64,000 nucleotides of DNA, from contig NZ_JABXYU010000001.1 in NCBI RefSeq assembly GCF_013394795.1, forward strand, positions 2,073,886 to 2,137,885, written 5' to 3'. This document shows, in pieces, positions 27,908-37,106 of this stretch. This stretch comes from Leptotrichia sp. oral taxon 223 (GTDB lineage Bacteria; Fusobacteriota; Fusobacteriia; Fusobacteriales; Leptotrichiaceae). Under the pieces are notes generated by a model that worked only from the letters and a program-made list of their open reading frames with translations, made no database searches and was not told where the DNA came from. Both the position numbers and the translations under genes were made by a program. Position 1 is the first letter of the stretch; each line of letters begins with the position of its first letter.

Positions 27908-28647
27908 TGGGGAAAAAAGTTATTGAAATAAAAAATATTAGAAAAGATTTTGGAAAAAGAACTGTTTTAAAGGATGTAAACTTTGATGTTCATGAAAAGG
28001 AAGTTGTAAGTATAATTGGTTCGTCTGGAAGTGGAAAATCAACACTTTTAAGATGTATAAACCTGCTTGAAAAGCCTACGAGTGGACAAGTTCTAATTCA
28101 TGGGAAAGATGCAATGGCAGGAGATGTATCACTTGTACATTTGCGTGAAAAAGTAGGAATGGTATTTCAGCAGTTTAATTTGTTTAATAACTTGAGCGTT
28201 CTGGAAAACTGCGTAATAGGACAAATGAAAGTTCTAAGAAAATCACGGAAAGAAGCTGAAAAAATAGCAAAGGAATTTTTGGCAAAAGTAGGAATGGAGC
28301 GTTTTATTCACGCAAAGCCAAATCAAATTTCGGGTGGGCAGAAGCAACGTGTGGCAATAGCAAGGGCATTGGCAATGCAGCCGGAAGTTTTGCTGTTTGA
28401 TGAGCCAACATCAGCATTAGATCCTGAAATGGTTGGAGAAGTTCTGAAAGTAATGAAGGACTTGGCAAAAAGTGGACTTACAATGATTGTTGTAACGCAT
28501 GAAATGGATTTTGCACACGATGTTTCAAGTAGAGTTGTGTTTATGGATCAGGGTGTAATCGTGGAAGATGAAAAGCCTGAAAATATTTTTGAAAATCCGA
28601 AACATGAGAGAACTAAGGAATTTTTGAGCAGAATGTTAAAAAAATAG
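27907..28647 (+). CDS. Amino-acid ABC transporter ATP-binding protein
   Basis: 246 residues. Walker A is GSSGSGKST, the Q-loop is [13 protein letters not shown], the signature is [17 protein letters not shown], Walker B is [14 protein letters not shown], and the switch His is in [10 protein letters not shown]. It belongs to the GlnQ/HisP family and is the energy-coupling partner of the fused binding protein/permease encoded immediately upstream. Together they form a complete importer as a homodimeric permease with two ATPases. Confidence 0.95.
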   Translation: MGKKVIEIKNIRKDFGKRTVLKDVNFDVHEKEVVSIIGSSGSGKSTLLRCINLLEKPTSGQVLIHGKDAMAGDVSLVHLREKVGMVFQQFNLFNNLSVLENCVIGQMKVLRKSRKEAEKIAKEFLAKVGMERFIHAKPNQISGGQKQRVAIARALAMQPEVLLFDEPTSALDPEMVGEVLKVMKDLAKSGLTMIVVTHEMDFAHDVSSRVVFMDQGVIVEDEKPENIFENPKHERTKEFLSRMLKK

Positions 28648-28808
28648 ATTATAAATAAATTATAGAAATTAAAATTTTACGAAAAAATATAATTTAAAAT
28701 TATTTAAAAAATCTCTAGAGAGCAGGTAAATTACGGAGATTGGATGATATGAAAATTATTGTCATTTTATAAATTATATTTAAAAAATAAGAAAAATGAG
28801 AAAATTCC

Positions 28809-28837
28809 TTGAATTTTTTTTAAAAATAGTGTAAAAT
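28809..28837 (+). promoter_or_regulatory. Promoter of the SurA-like gene
   Basis: TTGAAT, a 17-base spacer and TAAAAT. The surrounding 18 bases (28823-28840) differ by a single base from those around the HU -10 box. The sequence 28648-28808 upstream is AT-rich with no other feature seen. Confidence 0.6.
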
Positions 28838-28886
28838 AGTAAAGGTTAAAAAAATAAATAGGAATTATAAAAAATAAGGAGAAAAA

Positions 28887-29678
28887 ATGGCTAAAAAAAA
28901 TGAAACTAAATTAGCTTTGACTGAAGAAGAAAAAGCAAGAGGTTTAAACGCTGAAGAAATAAAAGGACTTTTAATTAATAAAGCAATTTTAGAAACAGCT
29001 AAGAAATACAAATTTAATGATGAAGAAAAAGAAGAGTTTGAATACTTCTTTAAAAATGAAAAAAATAAATTCTTTATTGCAAAAGCAATTGAAGATAAAA
29101 TTTCTGTAAATGAAAATGATGTTACAAAATTATACACTGACAACAAAGCAAACTTTGATGCACAAAATATTCCATTTTCAGAAGCAAGGGAAATTATTCA
29201 AAGAGATTTGTTAAATCAGCAGCTTGCTACACTTGAAGCTGAAGAATTAAACAAATTAGTTGAAGGAATGGAAGATAAGGTAGAAATTTCTAAAAAGGAA
29301 GTATTGTTCTCTAAAGGAAATTCTGAAGTATTAAAAACTTTAATTGTTGGTAAAATAATTGCTAAAAAAATGGCAGAAGAAAACTTTGAAGAAAATAATA
29401 AAAACGATATTGAAATTATTAAAGATAACGTATACATGAACTATTATTTAGACTTGCAAGTAAGAAAAAATGTAAAAGTTACTCAAGAAGAAATTGCTGA
29501 AATTTATGAAAATGAAAAAGCAAAATTAGGAAATGTAACTCCAAACAGTGCATATCAACAAATTGCCAACGCATTGTTAAATAACAGAGCAATTGAAGAA
29601 AGAAATAATTTAATAAACAAAATTTCAGAAGAATATAAAATTGAAGAAGTTGCAAAAGAATATACTGAAGCTGAATAA
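28887..29678 (+). CDS. Cytoplasmic SurA-N-like helical protein of unknown function
   Basis: 263 residues, highly charged (many Lys and Glu), with no signal peptide and no transmembrane segment. It seems to consist of two related halves: a block KISVNENDVTKLYTDNKANF followed by FSEAREIIQRDLLNQQLATLE (about residues 70-120), and a block KVTQEEIAEIYENEKAKLGN followed by AYQQIANALLNNRAIEERNN (about 195-245). Each has the helix pattern of the SurA/PrsA N-terminal chaperone domain (..I..YYE.n...F...e.a...I...L...). There is no PPIase domain. GGAG precedes the ATG; it has its own promoter and a terminator. A chaperone role is an inference from pattern alone. Confidence 0.65.
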   Translation: MAKKNETKLALTEEEKARGLNAEEIKGLLINKAILETAKKYKFNDEEKEEFEYFFKNEKNKFFIAKAIEDKISVNENDVTKLYTDNKANFDAQNIPFSEAREIIQRDLLNQQLATLEAEELNKLVEGMEDKVEISKKEVLFSKGNSEVLKTLIVGKIIAKKMAEENFEENNKNDIEIIKDNVYMNYYLDLQVRKNVKVTQEEIAEIYENEKAKLGNVTPNSAYQQIANALLNNRAIEERNNLINKISEEYKIEEVAKEYTEAE

Positions 29679-29700
29679 GTGTTAATTAAGTGATTATATG

Positions 29701-29748
29701 AAAACTTGGAAAGTAGTGAATTTATGAAATCCAAGTTTTTTATTTTTT
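29701..29748 (+). terminator. Terminator after the SurA-like gene
   Basis: AACTTGGA / TCCAAGTT (8 bp) with a 19-base loop, then a T-rich tail. Confidence 0.7.
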
Positions 29749-29777
29749 ATAAGGAAAGTAAATTTATCTTTTTTTAT

Positions 29778-29812
29778 ACATAAAAAATAAGGAGTACAAT
29801 GTAGTACCCCAA
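29778..29812 (-). terminator. Terminator of gldA
   Basis: Read on the - strand: GGGGTAC / GTACTCC, a 7-bp stem with a 6-base loop, followed by TTATTTTTTA. It lies 20 bp after the gldA stop and faces the terminator of the convergent gene. Confidence 0.7.
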
Positions 29813-29831
29813 ATTATTTGAAAATTTTAAA

Positions 29832-30920
29832 TTAATTTTTTCCAAGTTCATCTGCTACTAATATTGCTGCAAAAACGTCATCAGCAGTAACTTTGAATGG
29901 CATATTATGGATTGTTTCACCTTCGGCTGTACTTGCTTTTGCCACTTCATACAGTCTTTCTTTAGAAACGCTTCCCATTCCCAATTCATTCAATGTTGTT
30001 GGAAGTCCCATGCTCTTGCAGAACTCTACAACTTTTTTAATTTCACATAGACATCTGTTTTCCAGAACTAATTGTGTAATTGTTCCGAATGCCACTTTTT
30101 CACCGTGATACATATGATGCCCTTCTTCTAAAATTGTAAGTCCGTTGTGAATAGCGTGAGCTGCTGCAAGTCCTCCACTTTCAAATCCAATACCACTTAA
30201 ATAAGTATTTGCTTCAATTATATTTTCCAAAGCTTTTGTAACTACTTTGTTTTCCACTGAAATTTTGGCTTTTAGTCCGTCTTCAAATAATGTATCCTTG
30301 CACAATTCTGCGATTGCAATGGCTGCCTTCGTAATGCTTCCTCCAGCGATTGAAACAGCATTTGAATCAACGCAGGCTTTGGCTTCATAGTAAGTGGCAA
30401 GAGCATCTCCGATTCCAGCAACAAGAAGTCTGGCAGGCGCATTTACGATTATGTCTGTATCCATTATTACCATATCAGGGTTTGCCTTTAAGAACAGATA
30501 TTCTTCAAATTCTCCGTTTGGAGTGTAAATTACTGACAAAGCGCTGCATGGAGCATCTGTTGAAGCAATTGTTGGAACGATGAATACAGGAATGTTTTCG
30601 TAATAAGACACTGCTTTTGCTGCATCAAGAGTTTTTCCTCCACCGATTCCAAATACTGCATCACATTTTTTTTCTTTTAAAATATCAATATTTCGGTTAA
30701 TTTCATTTTTAGAGCATTCTCCACCAAAAACTTCAACATGGTAGTTTACGCCTTCCTTTTCAAAACTTTCAACAATTTTGTCCTTAAAATTATCAAAAAT
30801 AAATTTGTCTACTAACAGATAGGCTCCGCTGTTGCCACGTAATTTGTAATAAGATGCCAAATTGGCAATTTCATTTCTTCCTTGAATATATTTTGATGGT
30901 GAATTAATAATTTTTGCCAT
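29832..30920 (-). CDS. gldA: Glycerol dehydrogenase
   Basis: Iron-type alcohol dehydrogenase family enzyme that oxidises glycerol to dihydroxyacetone with NAD. The NAD site is GIGGGKTLDAAKAV, and zinc ligands are in GIGDALATYYEAKA (D) and the pair of His regions AAHAIHNGL and YHGEKVAFGT. The 362-residue length is standard. Its own promoter lies on the - strand. It is monocistronic as far as can be seen. No dihydroxyacetone kinase is nearby, so the partner step must be encoded elsewhere. Confidence 0.95.
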   Translation of the reverse strand: MAKIINSPSKYIQGRNEIANLASYYKLRGNSGAYLLVDKFIFDNFKDKIVESFEKEGVNYHVEVFGGECSKNEINRNIDILKEKKCDAVFGIGGGKTLDAAKAVSYYENIPVFIVPTIASTDAPCSALSVIYTPNGEFEEYLFLKANPDMVIMDTDIIVNAPARLLVAGIGDALATYYEAKACVDSNAVSIAGGSITKAAIAIAELCKDTLFEDGLKAKISVENKVVTKALENIIEANTYLSGIGFESGGLAAAHAIHNGLTILEEGHHMYHGEKVAFGTITQLVLENRCLCEIKKVVEFCKSMGLPTTLNELGMGSVSKERLYEVAKASTAEGETIHNMPFKVTADDVFAAILVADELGKN

Positions 30921-30987
30921 AAAAAATCATCTCCTATAAAATTTATTTGTTTTTAAAATCCATAATTTTTTGTTATTACGTTAATAT

Positions 30988-31016
30988 TGTTATAACATAT
31001 TTTTTAATAAAGTCAA
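30988..31016 (-). promoter_or_regulatory. Promoter of gldA with palindrome over the -10 box
   Basis: On the - strand: TTGACT (31011-31016), a 16-base spacer and TATAAC (30989-30994). The perfect 10-base palindrome TGTTATAACA (30988-30997) covers the -10 box and could be an operator. Confidence 0.5.
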
Positions 31017-31092
31017 TAGTAATTTTGCCATAAAAATCAGAAAATTACTGAAATTTAGTGTTTTAAGACAATTTGCTGACTTTTAAATTTTA

Positions 31093-31719
31093 TTAAATTT
31101 CTAAAATCTTTTCTAGTTCCTGTTTTAGTTTAGTGTAATCTGGCAAATAAAGCCCTTTGATATGTTTTTTCTCAGCAGCTTCAATATTTTGCTTAATATC
31201 GTCAATAAATAATGTTTCTTCTGGAACTAAGCCAAATTCATAAAGAAGCGTGTCGTAAATTTTTTCTTCTGGTTTTAACAGTTTGAAATAGCACGAAACT
31301 AGGCAGCCTTCAAACAGTTTAAAAAAATCATTATGCTTAAAGACATATTCAAATGAATCCTTGTGAAAATTTGAAAGCACATATAATTTGTATTCATAAT
31401 GATCTCTTAATTTGTAAAGAAGTTCAATATTTTCTTTTATAGGCTTTAACAATTTAAAAAAGTCCTTATCAAAAAAATTATCAATTTCAGCAGCTAAATA
31501 TGGAGTTCTTTCCTTAAAAATTTTTTTAGCTTCAGAATAAGTCAAAGTTCCCCTGTCAAGCATTTGCCATTCTTTTGTATTAATTATATTTTGATGAAAT
31601 GCCTCTCTTTTTTCTTTCGGCAATTTTTCTTCTAAATATGTATCCTTATCAAATTTTATTAAAACATTTCCTAAATCAAATACTATGTTTTTTATTTTTT
31701 TAGAATTTATATTTTCCAT
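31093..31719 (-). CDS. HAD-family hydrolase (YihX-like)
   Basis: 208 residues with the haloacid-dehalogenase layout: motif I VFDLGNVLIKFD at the N-terminus, helical cap domain (about 20-95), motif II YVLSNFH, a lysine in FKLLKPEEKIYD (motif III), and motif IV FIDDIKQNIEAA. This combination is characteristic of the YihX / alpha-D-glucose-1-phosphate phosphatase-like subgroup, so it is probably a small-molecule sugar-phosphate phosphatase in the cytoplasm. It lies between gldA and proS on the - strand, about 170 bp from gldA. The substrate is not predictable. Confidence 0.88.
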   Translation of the reverse strand: MENINSKKIKNIVFDLGNVLIKFDKDTYLEEKLPKEKREAFHQNIINTKEWQMLDRGTLTYSEAKKIFKERTPYLAAEIDNFFDKDFFKLLKPIKENIELLYKLRDHYEYKLYVLSNFHKDSFEYVFKHNDFFKLFEGCLVSCYFKLLKPEEKIYDTLLYEFGLVPEETLFIDDIKQNIEAAEKKHIKGLYLPDYTKLKQELEKILEI

Positions 31720-31853
31720 TTTGTTTGCACCTCTAACTATTTTTTATTTTATATTTTCTTTCTGTTTTTGATAATCGACATTTACAAAAATAATTGATAT
31801 TAAAGATATAGAATACATTGCAGATAAAGCTGGAATAAAATTTTTGATAAAAG

Positions 31854-33566
31854 TTATTTTTTCAAAAACTCATTTACAAATTCCAACACATTTTCAATTT
31901 TAACTTCTGAACTTTCTCCAGTTTTTCTATCCTTTATTTCCACAATTCCATCAACTGCGCCTTTTCCAACGACTATTTTTAGTGGAAAACCAATTAAGTC
32001 AGCATCTTTAAATTTGAATCCTGCTCTTTCATTTCTATCGTCTAATACTGTCTCAATTTTATTTTGATTTAACTCATTATACAATGTTTCGCCTATATTT
32101 ACCTGTGTTTCATCTTTCATATTGGCAATTATTATATCAACGTGGTAAGGAGCTATTGCTTTTGGCCAGATTATGCCGTATTCATCGTGGTTTTGTTCGA
32201 TTGCAGCTGAAATGATTCTGGACATTCCCATTCCGTAGCATCCCATTTTCATAACTGCCTGTTTTCCATTTTCGTCAAGAACAGTAGCGTTTAGAGCTTT
32301 TGAATATTTTTCTCCAAGCTTAAAAATATGCCCAACTTCTATTCCACGTGCAATTTTTAGGACACCTTTTCCATCAGGGGAAAGATCTCCAGCTCTGGCA
32401 GTTCTGATATCTGCAACTAAGTCGTATGCCAAGTCTTCAAGATTGACATTTATATAGTGATAATCTGCTTTATTGGCACCTAAAACAAAATTTTTCACAT
32501 ATTTTACAGTTTCATCAATTACAACGTATAAGCCTTCCTTTTTCTCATAGGAACCTGCATATCCAGCAACCAGTCCAAATTTTTCACATTCTTCCTCGCT
32601 CATCATTTCAAGCTCTGTAGAAGCTCCAACTGCATTTTTCAATTTTATAGGATTTACGTCTAAATCTCCTCTTATTAAAGCTAGCACAAATTTTTCCCCA
32701 TCTTCAAGAATTTCCTTTAGCATTACCGCCTTTACAGTTTTTTCTTTAGGGATATTCAAGAAATTAGCCAAATCTTCAATTGTTTTTGCATTTGGAGTTT
32801 CGACTAATTCTTTTGGAAGTTTTTCTTCATTACTTTCTTTTAATTCAATAATGCTTGTTGCTTTTTCAACATTTGCCGCATAGTTTGAAGAGTCGCTGTA
32901 TAAAATGTCATCTTCTCCACTTTCTGCAAGCACCATAAATTCATGTGAAGCATCTCCTCCGATAGAACCTGTATCAGCCTCAACCGCTCTGTAACCAAGT
33001 CCCATTCTTTCAAAAATTCTCGAATAAGTGTCTTTCATATTCAAATATTCTTTATCAAGCGACTCCTGTGTCAAGTGGAAGCTGTAGCCATCCTTCATCA
33101 CAAATTCCCTTCCACGCATAAGACCAAATCTTGGACGCATTTCATCCCTAAATTTTGTCTGAATCTGATAAACGTTAAAAGGCAGTTCCTTGTATGATGA
33201 AATCGAATCTCTCACAATATCTGTAATAACTTCCTCGTGAGTAGGTCCAAGCGAAAATTCCCGTTCATTTCTATCCTTCAATCTCATAAGTTCAGGTCCA
33301 TATGCAAACCAACGTCCAGATTCTTCCCAAAGTGAAGCCGGCTGCAGTACAGGCATAAGCAGTTCCTGAGCCCCTGCCCTATCCATTTCTTCCCTCGTAA
33401 TATTTTCTATCTTCTTAAGAACCCTATACCCCAATGGCAAATAAGTATAAACGCCCCTCGTAAGCTGTTTAATCATAAATGCCCTAAGCATAAGCTGATG
33501 ACTCACAATTTGAGCTTCCTTTGGTGCTTCCTTGTATGTTTTTAAAAACGCTTTTGATAATCTCAT
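31854..33566 (-). CDS. proS: Prolyl-tRNA synthetase
   Basis: Charges tRNA-Pro. Class II synthetase of the bacterial type with the editing (INS) domain between motifs 2 and 3. Motif 1 is around YTYLPLGYRVLKKIENI, motif 2 is FRDEMRPRFGLMRGREFVMKDGY, the INS domain spans about residues 225-385, and motif 3 is KMGCYGMGMSRIISAAIE. The C-terminal anticodon-binding domain ends with VGKGAVDGIVEIKDRKTG. The length of 570 residues is typical. It lies upstream of the HAD gene in the same direction (134 bp gap). Confidence 0.97.
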   Translation of the reverse strand: MRLSKAFLKTYKEAPKEAQIVSHQLMLRAFMIKQLTRGVYTYLPLGYRVLKKIENITREEMDRAGAQELLMPVLQPASLWEESGRWFAYGPELMRLKDRNEREFSLGPTHEEVITDIVRDSISSYKELPFNVYQIQTKFRDEMRPRFGLMRGREFVMKDGYSFHLTQESLDKEYLNMKDTYSRIFERMGLGYRAVEADTGSIGGDASHEFMVLAESGEDDILYSDSSNYAANVEKATSIIELKESNEEKLPKELVETPNAKTIEDLANFLNIPKEKTVKAVMLKEILEDGEKFVLALIRGDLDVNPIKLKNAVGASTELEMMSEEECEKFGLVAGYAGSYEKKEGLYVVIDETVKYVKNFVLGANKADYHYINVNLEDLAYDLVADIRTARAGDLSPDGKGVLKIARGIEVGHIFKLGEKYSKALNATVLDENGKQAVMKMGCYGMGMSRIISAAIEQNHDEYGIIWPKAIAPYHVDIIIANMKDETQVNIGETLYNELNQNKIETVLDDRNERAGFKFKDADLIGFPLKIVVGKGAVDGIVEIKDRKTGESSEVKIENVLEFVNEFLKK

Positions 33567-33693
33567 ATTTTCTCCTTCTATATTTAATTTATATTGTACT
33601 GTAATGCTTATATTGTATATTTTTTTTGAATTTTTAGCAATAGTTTTTTGAAAAATAATGTTATGAAAAAGTAAATTTTTAATTTAAAATGAG

Positions 33694-33722
33694 TTTACTG
33701 TAGAATGATTTTAAGTTATAAT
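33694..33722 (+). promoter_or_regulatory. Promoter of the gene at 33756
   Basis: TTTACT, a 17-base spacer and TATAAT, in the divergent gap after proS. It is 34 bases before the start codon. Confidence 0.6.
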
Positions 33723-33755
33723 AAAGCAAGAATGAAATAAAAAAGGAGATCAACT

Positions 33756-35075
33756 ATGTTTTTTGGAAAAAATGAGAAAGAATTGTCAGTTGAGTTGGTA
33801 GATGTGGAAGTTGACACATCGGAAATGATTAATATTAAAGATTCAAGAGTGGTTTATATAAATGGTGCAGGGAAACTTAGGGAAGTTCGCAAGGAAGTCA
33901 AAAATTTAAAAAATGGGTATCTTTCTCAAATAAGGTTAAATAATGTTCCTTTAATTCAAATGAATAAAGAGTACATTCCTACAATAGAATCACTGCTTGC
34001 AACGGGATATGGAATAGAAAATGCAAACTGTAAAGAAATTTTAGAAATACAGGGAAAAATAAATTCAGATTTTATTTCATTAGAAAATTCCATAAAGACA
34101 ATGACTCCTTTGCTAAAGCTCTTAGGTAATGGATTTTATATGATTGCAGATGCCGAATGTTATCCGACCGATGGAAATGGAAATTTTTTCTGGAATGTCC
34201 CAAATAATATGGTTTTAAATCCTGCAACAGCTGAAAAACGTTTAATGGATGATGATTTTACGTATATAGCAGGACAACCAGCATATTTGTATCCCACACA
34301 GACAACAGACGTTTATAATCCCAAAAGAATTGACTATTATATTGAAAAATTTAAAAAAATGAATGACAATAATGAGCCTAGAGCAATTGTTTATAATTTT
34401 GGACAATTTATAAATTTTATAATTGATGGACATCATAAAGCCTGTGCCGCCGCATTGCTCGGAAAACCATTAAAATGTATTTTAATAAAAAAAGCAGGTT
34501 ATTTTAGCAGTTATGAAAAAGGAAAATGGACAAGTAAATTATATTTCTTTTCAATTTTTGAAAAATCAATACTTAAAAATGTTCCTAAAAAGTACCTGCC
34601 ATTTAAAAAAGATGAAATGGAGATAGAAAAATTAAATGAAATAAAATTGGAAAATGGACAAGTGAATAAACGTAAATGGGAAAACAAATATTTGGATTCT
34701 GTAAAAAATTTTCCATCTCTTGAAAAATATGCAAATATTGTAAATGCTTCAATTAATTTTAAATTTAAAATAACAGATGAATTAATAAAAAAATATGTGA
34801 ATATTTTTGATGAAAATAGTCAGGAAATGATGAAAAAAATTATTTATATTTTGATGTATACAGAAAGTCTGGAAAAATTACAGAAAATTGTTATAAAATA
34901 TGCTAAAAATTCATTAAATCATAAAATTGATAAAGATTTAAAATTAATGATTTATAATATTTTATTTCAAATGAAGAATAATTCCGAAGTAGAGCAGATA
35001 TTTATTGATTACATAGTTTATAATGAAGATAGGGATGATCCTGTTTTGGAATTGATTAATTCTTACTGGGAATAA
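33756..35075 (+). CDS. Protein of unknown function with a ParB/sulfiredoxin-like IDGHHKACAAALLG motif
   Basis: 439 residues, no signal peptide, not recognised as a named family. A central block (about residues 190-245) reads YNPKRIDYYIEKFKKM followed by FINFIIDGHHKACAAALLGK and PLKCILIKKAG. That matches the ParB/Srx-like pattern in which a DGHHR-type loop and the preceding helix bind nucleotide (CTP or ATP). No helix-turn-helix follows, so it is not a plasmid ParB. The C-terminal 130 residues look like helical repeats (QEMMKKIIYILMYTESLEKLQKI). GGAG precedes the ATG. It has its own promoter, alone between proS and a small exported protein. A nucleotide-dependent role is an inference. Confidence 0.6.
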   Translation: MFFGKNEKELSVELVDVEVDTSEMINIKDSRVVYINGAGKLREVRKEVKNLKNGYLSQIRLNNVPLIQMNKEYIPTIESLLATGYGIENANCKEILEIQGKINSDFISLENSIKTMTPLLKLLGNGFYMIADAECYPTDGNGNFFWNVPNNMVLNPATAEKRLMDDDFTYIAGQPAYLYPTQTTDVYNPKRIDYYIEKFKKMNDNNEPRAIVYNFGQFINFIIDGHHKACAAALLGKPLKCILIKKAGYFSSYEKGKWTSKLYFFSIFEKSILKNVPKKYLPFKKDEMEIEKLNEIKLENGQVNKRKWENKYLDSVKNFPSLEKYANIVNASINFKFKITDELIKKYVNIFDENSQEMMKKIIYILMYTESLEKLQKIVIKYAKNSLNHKIDKDLKLMIYNILFQMKNNSEVEQIFIDYIVYNEDRDDPVLELINSYWE

Positions 35076-35107
35076 AAAATTATTAAAAAAATAGAAGTTT
35101 AAATATT

Positions 35108-35135
35108 TTGAATTTTGTATAACATGTGGTATAAT
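35108..35135 (+). promoter_or_regulatory. Promoter of the small exported protein gene
   Basis: TTGAAT, a 16-base spacer and TATAAT. The start codon is about 57 bases downstream. Confidence 0.6.
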
Positions 35136-35191
35136 TATCTTAGAAATAAAAGTTAAATATATTTAAAATTAATAACAAAGGAGCGATGCGT

Positions 35192-35620
35192 ATGAAAAAA
35201 CTTATTATGCTAGGATTACTAACTTTTACAATGTTAGGAATAGCAGAACCTTATAAGGATAATAGAGGTGTGCTGTTTATGAATGAAGATGAATGGGTTA
35301 AATTTTATAATAAGGATGGACAGGATGTTGCGGTGTGCCTTGTTATTGGTTCTATGATTATGGAGGAAAGCTATATAAAAGATGGCAAAAAGATGACTCA
35401 CACTCTTGCTGAAGTTCAGCAGGGAATAAAAGATTTTAACAAAATGCTGGGAGAAACTGGACTTAGGGATATTAATGGCGGAACAGATAAAATACATGAA
35501 TTTTACTATGCGGCAGTATGTAAAAAGCCTTCACAAAAAGACTTTGACTTGGTAGGTTCTCCAACGTTTAAAAAGGAAATGGACAGAATTTTTGAAACTC
35601 ATAAAATTATAGAAGATTAG
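35192..35620 (+). CDS. Small exported protein of unknown function
   Basis: 142 residues. The N-terminal signal peptide (MKKLIMLGLLTFTMLGIAEP) has no lipobox cysteine and a likely cleavage site after GIA. The mature part has two cysteines (in VAVCLVIGS and AAVCKKPSQ) that could form a disulfide in the periplasm. AAAGGAG at 35177-35183 places the start at ATG 35192 rather than at 35186, which is too close. The gene has its own promoter and a terminator. No family is recognised. Confidence 0.75.
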   Translation: MKKLIMLGLLTFTMLGIAEPYKDNRGVLFMNEDEWVKFYNKDGQDVAVCLVIGSMIMEESYIKDGKKMTHTLAEVQQGIKDFNKMLGETGLRDINGGTDKIHEFYYAAVCKKPSQKDFDLVGSPTFKKEMDRIFETHKIIED

Positions 35621-35660
35621 AAAAGTGATTTTAATTATTTAAAAATAAATTAAAAGTTAG

Positions 35661-35700
35661 AAACCTGTTTTAAATTATTTTATTAAGGCAGGTTTTTAAT
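35661..35700 (+). terminator. Terminator after the small exported protein gene
   Basis: AAACCTG / CAGGTTT with a loop of about 20 bases and a T5 run. Confidence 0.65.
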
Positions 35701-35725
35701 TTTATTCAACATTTTTAAAAAGCAT

Positions 35726-35761
35726 AAAAAATATGGACTAAACAGAATAAATAGCCCATAT
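35726..35761 (-). terminator. Terminator of the rib operon
   Basis: On the - strand: ATATGG / CCATAT with a 19-base loop, followed by T6. It is about 90 bp after the ribBA stop and faces the convergent terminator. Confidence 0.55.
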
Positions 35762-35852
35762 CTTTCCAAAATAGCTATAACAGGCAAACTGATTAGAAAA
35801 ATTGACATAAGTCTGTTAAATTTGTGTCTCTATTATTTAAAAATACTTGAAA

Positions 35853-37073
35853 TTAAAGTTCCTGTTTTAATAAATGCCCCATTTTTTCCTTCTTTACCTT
35901 CAAATAATCTTTATCCACATCATTAGCAGCGATCTCAATTTCTGTACGTCCAGCAATTTTAATTCCGTATTTTTCAAGTCCTTCAATTTTCTTTGGATTA
36001 TTAGTTTTTAAAATAACAGATTTTATTCCTAAATCTTTTATAATTTGTGCTGCCACAGCGTAATCCCTTAAATCATCGGAAAATCCCAATTTATGATTTG
36101 CTTCCACAGTATCGTAGCCTTCATCCTGAAGCTTATATGCCTTTAATTTGTTCAAAATACCAATTCCACGTCCTTCCTGACGTAGATAAATTAAAAGCCC
36201 TTCTCCACTTTCTTCCAATTCATATAAGGCTCTATGAAGCTGTTCTTGACAATCACACCGTTTTGAGCCAAAAACATCGCCTGTTAGGCATTCAGAGTGA
36301 AGTCTGACTGTGATATTTTCTTTATTTCTAATTTCTCCTTTCATAACAGTGATATATTCCTTATGCTCAATTTTATCACTGTAACCTGAAAAAGTGAATT
36401 TTCCAAACTGTGTTGGAATATCAACAATCGCCTCATTTTTGACTAATTTTTCGTTTTTTTTTATATAAACAATTAAATCATCAATTGTAATTAATTTTAA
36501 ATTATGCTTTTGGCAAAATTCAAACAAGTCATTTCGGCGAGCCATTTTTCCGTTTTCCTTTAAAATTTCCATAATGACAGCCACTTCGGAAAATCCTGCA
36601 AGCCTAGATAAGTCAACAGCGGCTTCAGTATGTCCCTTTCTTTCAAGAACGCCATCTTCACGTGCGATTAATGGGAATATATGACCTGGTTTTCTAAAGT
36701 CTTTTGCGGTTTTTGCAGGATCTGCCAAGTCTTTTATTGTTTTTAGTCTGTCGCCAGCGGAAATTCCGGTAGTTGTACCTTCCAGCGAGTCAACTGACAC
36801 TGTAAAAGCAGTCCCGTAATAATCAGTATTGTGCTGAACCATTGGGTTTAGTTCCAGTTCTTCTGCACGTTTTTTGGACATTGGGACACACATGAGTCCA
36901 CGTGCCTCATTAATTATAAAATTTAAAGTTTCATAAGTTACTGCATCAGCTGGAATTATAAAATCCCCTTCATTTTCTCTGTCCTCATCATCGACAACCA
37001 CTACTGGAATACCATTTTTCAAATCTTCAATGGCAGCTTCAATGCTGTCAAAATTCATCTTTTTTTCTGACAT
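35853..37073 (-). CDS. ribBA: Bifunctional 3,4-dihydroxy-2-butanone-4-phosphate synthase / GTP cyclohydrolase II
   Basis: Supplies both precursors of riboflavin. The N-terminal RibB domain (residues 1-205) has DDEDRENEGDF and HTEAAVDLSRLAG. The C-terminal RibA domain has the zinc cysteines in SECLTGDVFGSKRCDCQEQL and the GTP-binding/catalytic LRQEGRGIGILNKLKAYKLQ. Both halves look active. It is the last gene of the - strand riboflavin operon, starting 33 bp after ribE. Confidence 0.97.
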   Translation of the reverse strand: MSEKKMNFDSIEAAIEDLKNGIPVVVVDDEDRENEGDFIIPADAVTYETLNFIINEARGLMCVPMSKKRAEELELNPMVQHNTDYYGTAFTVSVDSLEGTTTGISAGDRLKTIKDLADPAKTAKDFRKPGHIFPLIAREDGVLERKGHTEAAVDLSRLAGFSEVAVIMEILKENGKMARRNDLFEFCQKHNLKLITIDDLIVYIKKNEKLVKNEAIVDIPTQFGKFTFSGYSDKIEHKEYITVMKGEIRNKENITVRLHSECLTGDVFGSKRCDCQEQLHRALYELEESGEGLLIYLRQEGRGIGILNKLKAYKLQDEGYDTVEANHKLGFSDDLRDYAVAAQIIKDLGIKSVILKTNNPKKIEGLEKYGIKIAGRTEIEIAANDVDKDYLKVKKEKMGHLLKQEL

Positions 37074-37106
37074 TTAAAATCACTTCTTTCTGTTTTATAC
37101 TTTTAA

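Noticed and set aside
31720..31853. Separate gene or promoter between the HAD gene and proS
   Set aside because: Only AT-rich sequence; no frame with start signals and no convincing -35/-10 pair on the - strand.
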